A DNA stretch of 8,044 bases from Thermoplasmata archaeon (GTDB lineage: Archaea; Thermoplasmatota; Thermoplasmata; Thermoplasmatales; Thermoplasmataceae): positions 1 to 8,044 of the forward strand of contig JAKBSB010000053.1 in NCBI GenBank assembly GCA_021845155.1, written 5' to 3'. This document shows positions 5,761 to 8,044 of the stretch, in pieces. Position numbers and translations under genes: made by a program. Numbering within the stretch: the stretch's first letter is position 1; the number at the start of each line of letters is the position of its first letter. Below the pieces are notes generated by a model, which worked only from the letters and a program-made list of their open reading frames with translations, made no database searches and had not been told where the DNA came from.

Positions 5761-6900
5761 TTTTATTATGTTGTATGATCCATTCAGATCCGCATGTATG
5801 AGAGTACCATTTGCCGACCTGAATGTTCCTCTCTTTATCCTGTTCCCCATGTATGTGTCATGATGCTCTATTATTTCATTGTCAAGGAATGAACACTTGC
5901 TTGTATGATTCTCTCTCTGAATAATCACGTTTATCCCATTCTCCTCTCCCTTGTACCTGATCTGCTGGATCAGTGTGTTGAATGGGAGCTGAACAAAGTT
6001 CTGGTTGTTCTTTGTTCCCATGTTCACCGACTGTTTCCATCCGTTGTTATGGCCTATGACTATGGTATCCACGTTTATGCTCTTTGCATACATTATAATC
6101 GCTTTGGACAATTTATGCATGATGTCTTTGACTTTCCGGTTCCTGTTTATGAAAAGCTTTGTTATCATGCTCGTATTCTTTTCATGATTTCCCTGCAGAT
6201 CGTTTATGCTTCTGTATATTGCCAGTTCTTTATTGAAGTATTGATTTATGGATTTGAGTAATCCCGCCTTCACAGCGATACCTTTTTCTGATACGTTGTT
6301 GCCGATAGTTACAAGATTCCTCACACCCATATCGATACCCAGTATCCTCTCCGCCTTTATTTCAGAAGTATCTGTTATCTCTTTTGCGTAGACTATCTCA
6401 ATGTCGTAACCGAGTCCTGACGGAATTATCCTGACCTCCCTCAGATACACATCTTTCAGTCTTGTCTTCACCTCCAGATTCATCATCTTTGGGAATCTCA
6501 GTATACCGTCACGAATACTGCACTGCTGATTCGTGAATACGAGAATGAATTCCCCATCCCTGTTCTTGTATTTCGGTGGCTTTGGCATTCCCCTGAACAG
6601 TTCCGGATGCCTCTTCCATGATTTCATAGACTTAAAAAACGAAGTCCATGAATCCTTTACCTTCTTGATAGTCCACTGTGCAGTCTGTGCTGGAAGCTTT
6701 TGAAAATTATTGTTTTCATCTGTCTCTGATGGCCTTGAAAACTGTTTTGCAAGATCTTTATAGGAGATCATTCTCTCATGTTTAAAGAACTGCCCTCTGA
6801 GGATGTAATTCACCTGATTGAACAGATTCTTGGAGAGATGGCACATGTAAGAGATCGTGTCTGTGCCATTTATGTGTATCTGTTCAGTTCTAATTGCCAT
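5659..6900 (-). CDS. tnpB: TnpB RNA-guided nuclease of the IS607 element
   Basis: This 413-residue OrfB/TnpB protein would be an RNA-guided DNA endonuclease that helps the element persist. It has an N-terminal helical/WED region and a C-terminal RuvC fold. RuvC-I Asp190 is in GIDMGVRN and RuvC-III Asp371 is in HADLNGSYN. At the canonical RuvC-II position the sequence is IVIGHNNGWK, with Gly283 in place of Glu; a glutamate instead lies 47 residues later at Glu330 in QRENHTSKCSFLD. The usual four-cysteine zinc ribbon is absent; only Cys336 remains, followed by DNEIIEHHDTYMGNRIKRG. This is a recognisable TnpB subfamily rather than decay. The start is the ATG at 6900, overlapping tnpA by 11 bases and preceded by GAGGT at eight bases; an upstream in-frame TTG at 6915 would add five residues. 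Being translationally coupled to tnpA, it should share its promoter. Confidence 0.93.
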   Translation of the reverse strand: MAIRTEQIHINGTDTISYMCHLSKNLFNQVNYILRGQFFKHERMISYKDLAKQFSRPSETDENNNFQKLPAQTAQWTIKKVKDSWTSFFKSMKSWKRHPELFRGMPKPPKYKNRDGEFILVFTNQQCSIRDGILRFPKMMNLEVKTRLKDVYLREVRIIPSGLGYDIEIVYAKEITDTSEIKAERILGIDMGVRNLVTIGNNVSEKGIAVKAGLLKSINQYFNKELAIYRSINDLQGNHEKNTSMITKLFINRNRKVKDIMHKLSKAIIMYAKSINVDTIVIGHNNGWKQSVNMGTKNNQNFVQLPFNTLIQQIRYKGEENGINVIIQRENHTSKCSFLDNEIIEHHDTYMGNRIKRGTFRSANGTLIHADLNGSYNIIKKAIPEAFANGIEGIGLYPRSLSIRQMITPKGGC

Positions 6901-7480
6901 CGCAGCATACCTCAATTGAATGATTTCTTCTTTTCGAATACATTTTCATCGAATAACAATGAAGCATGGATGCGATTTCTTCGAAAACCTCCTCGGAATC
7001 CAGTTTGGTGCTTCCAACCTCATACATAACAACTATTTCAGTTCTGAACTTCCGGAAAAGATACTCGAACAGTTCAAAACCAACCCTGCTTAGCCTGTCC
7101 TTGTATGTTATGGCAGCTTTCTCAACCCTATGATCCATGATTTCATCAGGCATCTCAAAAAATCCCTTTCTCTTTTCAAATGATATTCCTGATGCTATGT
7201 CGGAATATATTGCACTGATTGTATTCCCGCTCATGAAGCTCCACTGCTTCATCTGTTCTATCTGGTTCTGCAGGTCATTCTTCTGCTTTGGAGCAGATAC
7301 CCGGGCGTAGATAACTGTTTTTCTCCTTATATCCCTATTGAGAATTTTGAAAACATCCTCTTCATTATAATTGTACATCTTATTTGGCATTGCTGTGTAT
7401 AGTATTCTCCCGTCTTTTGAATAGGCATGGAGTGTCTTTCGGGAAATTTGCAGAAGGTTCAGAACTTCCTTTGCTTTCAT
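6890..7480 (-). CDS. tnpA: TnpA serine recombinase of the IS607 element
   Basis: This is the 196-residue transposase of the element, a serine recombinase that moves circular IS607 DNA with little target specificity. The N-terminus (about 1-48) is a MerR-like helix-turn-helix, with KAKEVLNLLQISRKTLHAYSK at the recognition helix. The catalytic domain begins at VIYARVSAPKQKNDLQNQ, with nucleophile Ser62 and Arg60. The resolvase fold continues with DIASGISFEKRKG (94-106) and YKDRLSRVGFELF (126-138), where Asp128, Arg129 and Arg132 are conserved. It ends with the helical segment expected for this family and has no large C-terminal DNA-binding domain. Length is normal for the IS607 family. The ATG at 7480 has a TATA box 26 bases upstream, fitting a leaderless mRNA. 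The coding end overlaps tnpB by 11 bases. Confidence 0.94.
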   Translation of the reverse strand: MKAKEVLNLLQISRKTLHAYSKDGRILYTAMPNKMYNYNEEDVFKILNRDIRRKTVIYARVSAPKQKNDLQNQIEQMKQWSFMSGNTISAIYSDIASGISFEKRKGFFEMPDEIMDHRVEKAAITYKDRLSRVGFELFEYLFRKFRTEIVVMYEVGSTKLDSEEVFEEIASMLHCYSMKMYSKRRNHSIEVCCDGN

Positions 7481-7501
7481 TGTTAATATCTTATCTTATA
7501 C

Positions 7502-7510
7502 TTTATTATA
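7502..7510 (-). promoter_or_regulatory. TATA box of the tnpA-tnpB operon
   Basis: TATAATAAA on the minus strand is centred about 26 bases before the tnpA ATG at 7480, placing the transcription start at or next to the start codon. Confidence 0.6.
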
Positions 7511-7527
7511 ATATTGTCAATTTTGTT

Positions 7528-7551
7528 GGCTATAGATTCTAGCCTTTTTTT
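7528..7551 (+). repeat. Hairpin followed by seven T at the tnpA-side end of the IS
   Basis: GGCTA (7528-7532) pairs with TAGCC (7540-7544) around a seven-base loop, and seven T follow directly on the plus strand. It looks like an intrinsic terminator for rightward transcription, but no rightward gene precedes it. It may instead be a structured IS end or protect the downstream gene from stray antisense transcription. The structure is seen; its role is open. Confidence 0.45.
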
Positions 7552-7596
7552 AATTCAGCATAAATTACGATATTCGCAAGTTGAAATTCGAAAACC

Positions 7597-7620
7597 TTAT
7601 ATCTTTAATATGTTTATTAA
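7597..7620 (+). promoter_or_regulatory. Promoter region of the gene at 7644
   Basis: Three TATA-like stretches overlap the expected promoter: TTATAT (7597-7602), TTTAATAT (7604-7611) and TTTATTAA (7613-7620). The last lies about 27 bases before the ATG and would give an almost leaderless mRNA. The earlier ones would leave a short leader containing GGAG at 7630-7633. Confidence 0.4.
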
Positions 7621-7643
7621 TTGTTTAATGGAGAAAAAATGAA

Positions 7644-8044
7644 ATGTCGGTAAAAACGATATCCGGAAAAAATGAGGCAACCATAAAGGATGATATCCTC
7701 AGGAAGGCCTTGCGGTTAAAAGAACGAATAAGTGAAAGATACGAAGATCTCTATAAACGGTCAAGCGTGGATCATGTCAGGCTTATGCTGAAAAGGCTGC
7801 AGAAAAACGAAGGCGAGGACAGGGTCCTGATACTCAAGGCAATAAAGAACGGTCATTTCGACGAACAGTCCCTGAAAACGGAGAGAAGAGATTACGAAAT
7901 GCTGGATCATCTCATAGAATCGGACCTTGACAATATAAACCCTAATGACCTTAAGAGTGTAATGCTTTCGGCAATGAAGATGTCAAAGGACTTCCACCAT
8001 ATCCTCGACCTGATGTCCTATGAATACGCTGGTAAGGAACTTGG
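7644..8044 (+). CDS. Hypothetical charged helical protein, possibly ferritin-like (C-terminus cut)
   Basis: The first 133 codons are visible and the frame stays open to the right edge. The protein is rich in Lys, Glu, Asp, Arg and Leu and is predicted almost wholly helical. Helical stretches are about 12-40, 42-70, 74-96 and 101-131. RLKERISERYEDLYKRSS and LKRLQKNEGEDRVLILKAIKNGHF recall the first two helices of rubrerythrin-like proteins (E...Y..L and L..L...E...IL patterns). The second helix has Asp where a metal-binding His would be expected, so a diiron site is doubtful. I cannot assign a function. The ATG at 7644 is the first start that stays open: ATGs at 7628 and 7639 hit stops after a few codons. 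There is no signal peptide or membrane segment. It is divergent from the epimerase gene, with the IS between them. Confidence 0.75.
   Translation, partial: MSVKTISGKNEATIKDDILRKALRLKERISERYEDLYKRSSVDHVRLMLKRLQKNEGEDRVLILKAIKNGHFDEQSLKTERRDYEMLDHLIESDLDNINPNDLKSVMLSAMKMSKDFHHILDLMSYEYAGKEL

Larger units (their letters stand above)
5640..7590 (-). mobile_element. IS607-family insertion sequence (tnpA-tnpB)
   Basis: The pair of an HTH-serine recombinase and a TnpB nuclease in overlapping order is diagnostic of the IS607 family. Both reading frames are full length without frameshifts, so the copy looks intact. These elements lack conventional terminal inverted repeats and target-site duplications, so the ends cannot be fixed here. 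The tnpB-side end must lie within about 5602-5658 and the tnpA-side end within about 7481-7643; the limits given are estimates. The element separates the epimerase gene (minus) from a divergent gene (plus). Comparison with an empty site would give the exact ends. Confidence 0.8.

Noticed and set aside
5905..6261. Plus-strand open frame opposite tnpB
   Set aside because: It is antisense to conserved RuvC motifs; its composition follows from the complementary strand.
7594..7610. Possible archaeal dif site (CCTTATATCTTTA resembles one dif arm)
   Set aside because: No matching inverted arm lies at the correct spacing on the left, and a TATA-box explanation suffices.
1..8044. CRISPR array, tRNA or rRNA genes
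   Set aside because: No regularly spaced repeats, cloverleaf with CCA-adjacent acceptor pairing, or rRNA-like conserved stretches were seen.

Overview
The window reads as chromosomal DNA from an archaeon, most likely an acidophilic Thermoplasmatales relative. This is inferred from a XerA-like tyrosine recombinase, frequent AGG/AGA and ATA codons, TATA boxes about 24-26 bases before start codons (leaderless transcripts), a secreted cupredoxin-type protein, and an IS607-type element with archaeal-style TnpB. No rRNA, tRNA or CRISPR array was seen, and the species cannot be fixed from this window alone.

Layout: (1) 1-994, minus strand: a small membrane-protein gene followed one base later by a XerA-type tyrosine recombinase that runs off the left edge. 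(2) 995-1284: an intergenic region with an 11-bp-period tandem repeat, a doubtful 66-codon ORF and the promoter of the next gene. (3) 1285-3018, plus strand: a 577-residue DHA2-type (14-TM) MFS exporter, convergent with (4) 3068-3799, minus strand, a membrane-anchored cupredoxin-fold protein resembling cytochrome oxidase subunit II but with an altered copper site. (5) 3941-4930, plus strand: a medium-chain dehydrogenase that lacks the catalytic zinc ligands, reached through a divergent promoter region that holds a compact inverted repeat. It converges at 11 bp on (6) 4942-5601, minus strand, ribulose-phosphate 3-epimerase. (7) About 5640-7590, minus strand: an apparently intact IS607-family element with overlapping tnpA (MerR-like HTH plus serine recombinase) and tnpB, and a structured candidate omega-RNA at the tnpB 3' end. 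(8) 7644-8044, plus strand: the first 133 codons of an unrecognised helical protein, cut by the right edge.

How the parts relate: the IS sits between two divergently oriented genes (the epimerase and the helical protein), in the same orientation as the epimerase, so tnpB/omega-RNA transcripts point into the epimerase 5' region. The remaining genes (efflux, redox, pentose-phosphate isomerisation, dimer resolution) look like separate transcription units rather than one pathway. The most notable item is the TnpB. It lacks the canonical RuvC-II glutamate and the zinc ribbon but carries a glutamate 47 residues further on, the rearranged catalytic arrangement known from Fanzor and some TnpB proteins. 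I do not see convincing evidence of a wholly new system; the findings are variant enzymes, a guide-RNA candidate and several regulatory motifs.
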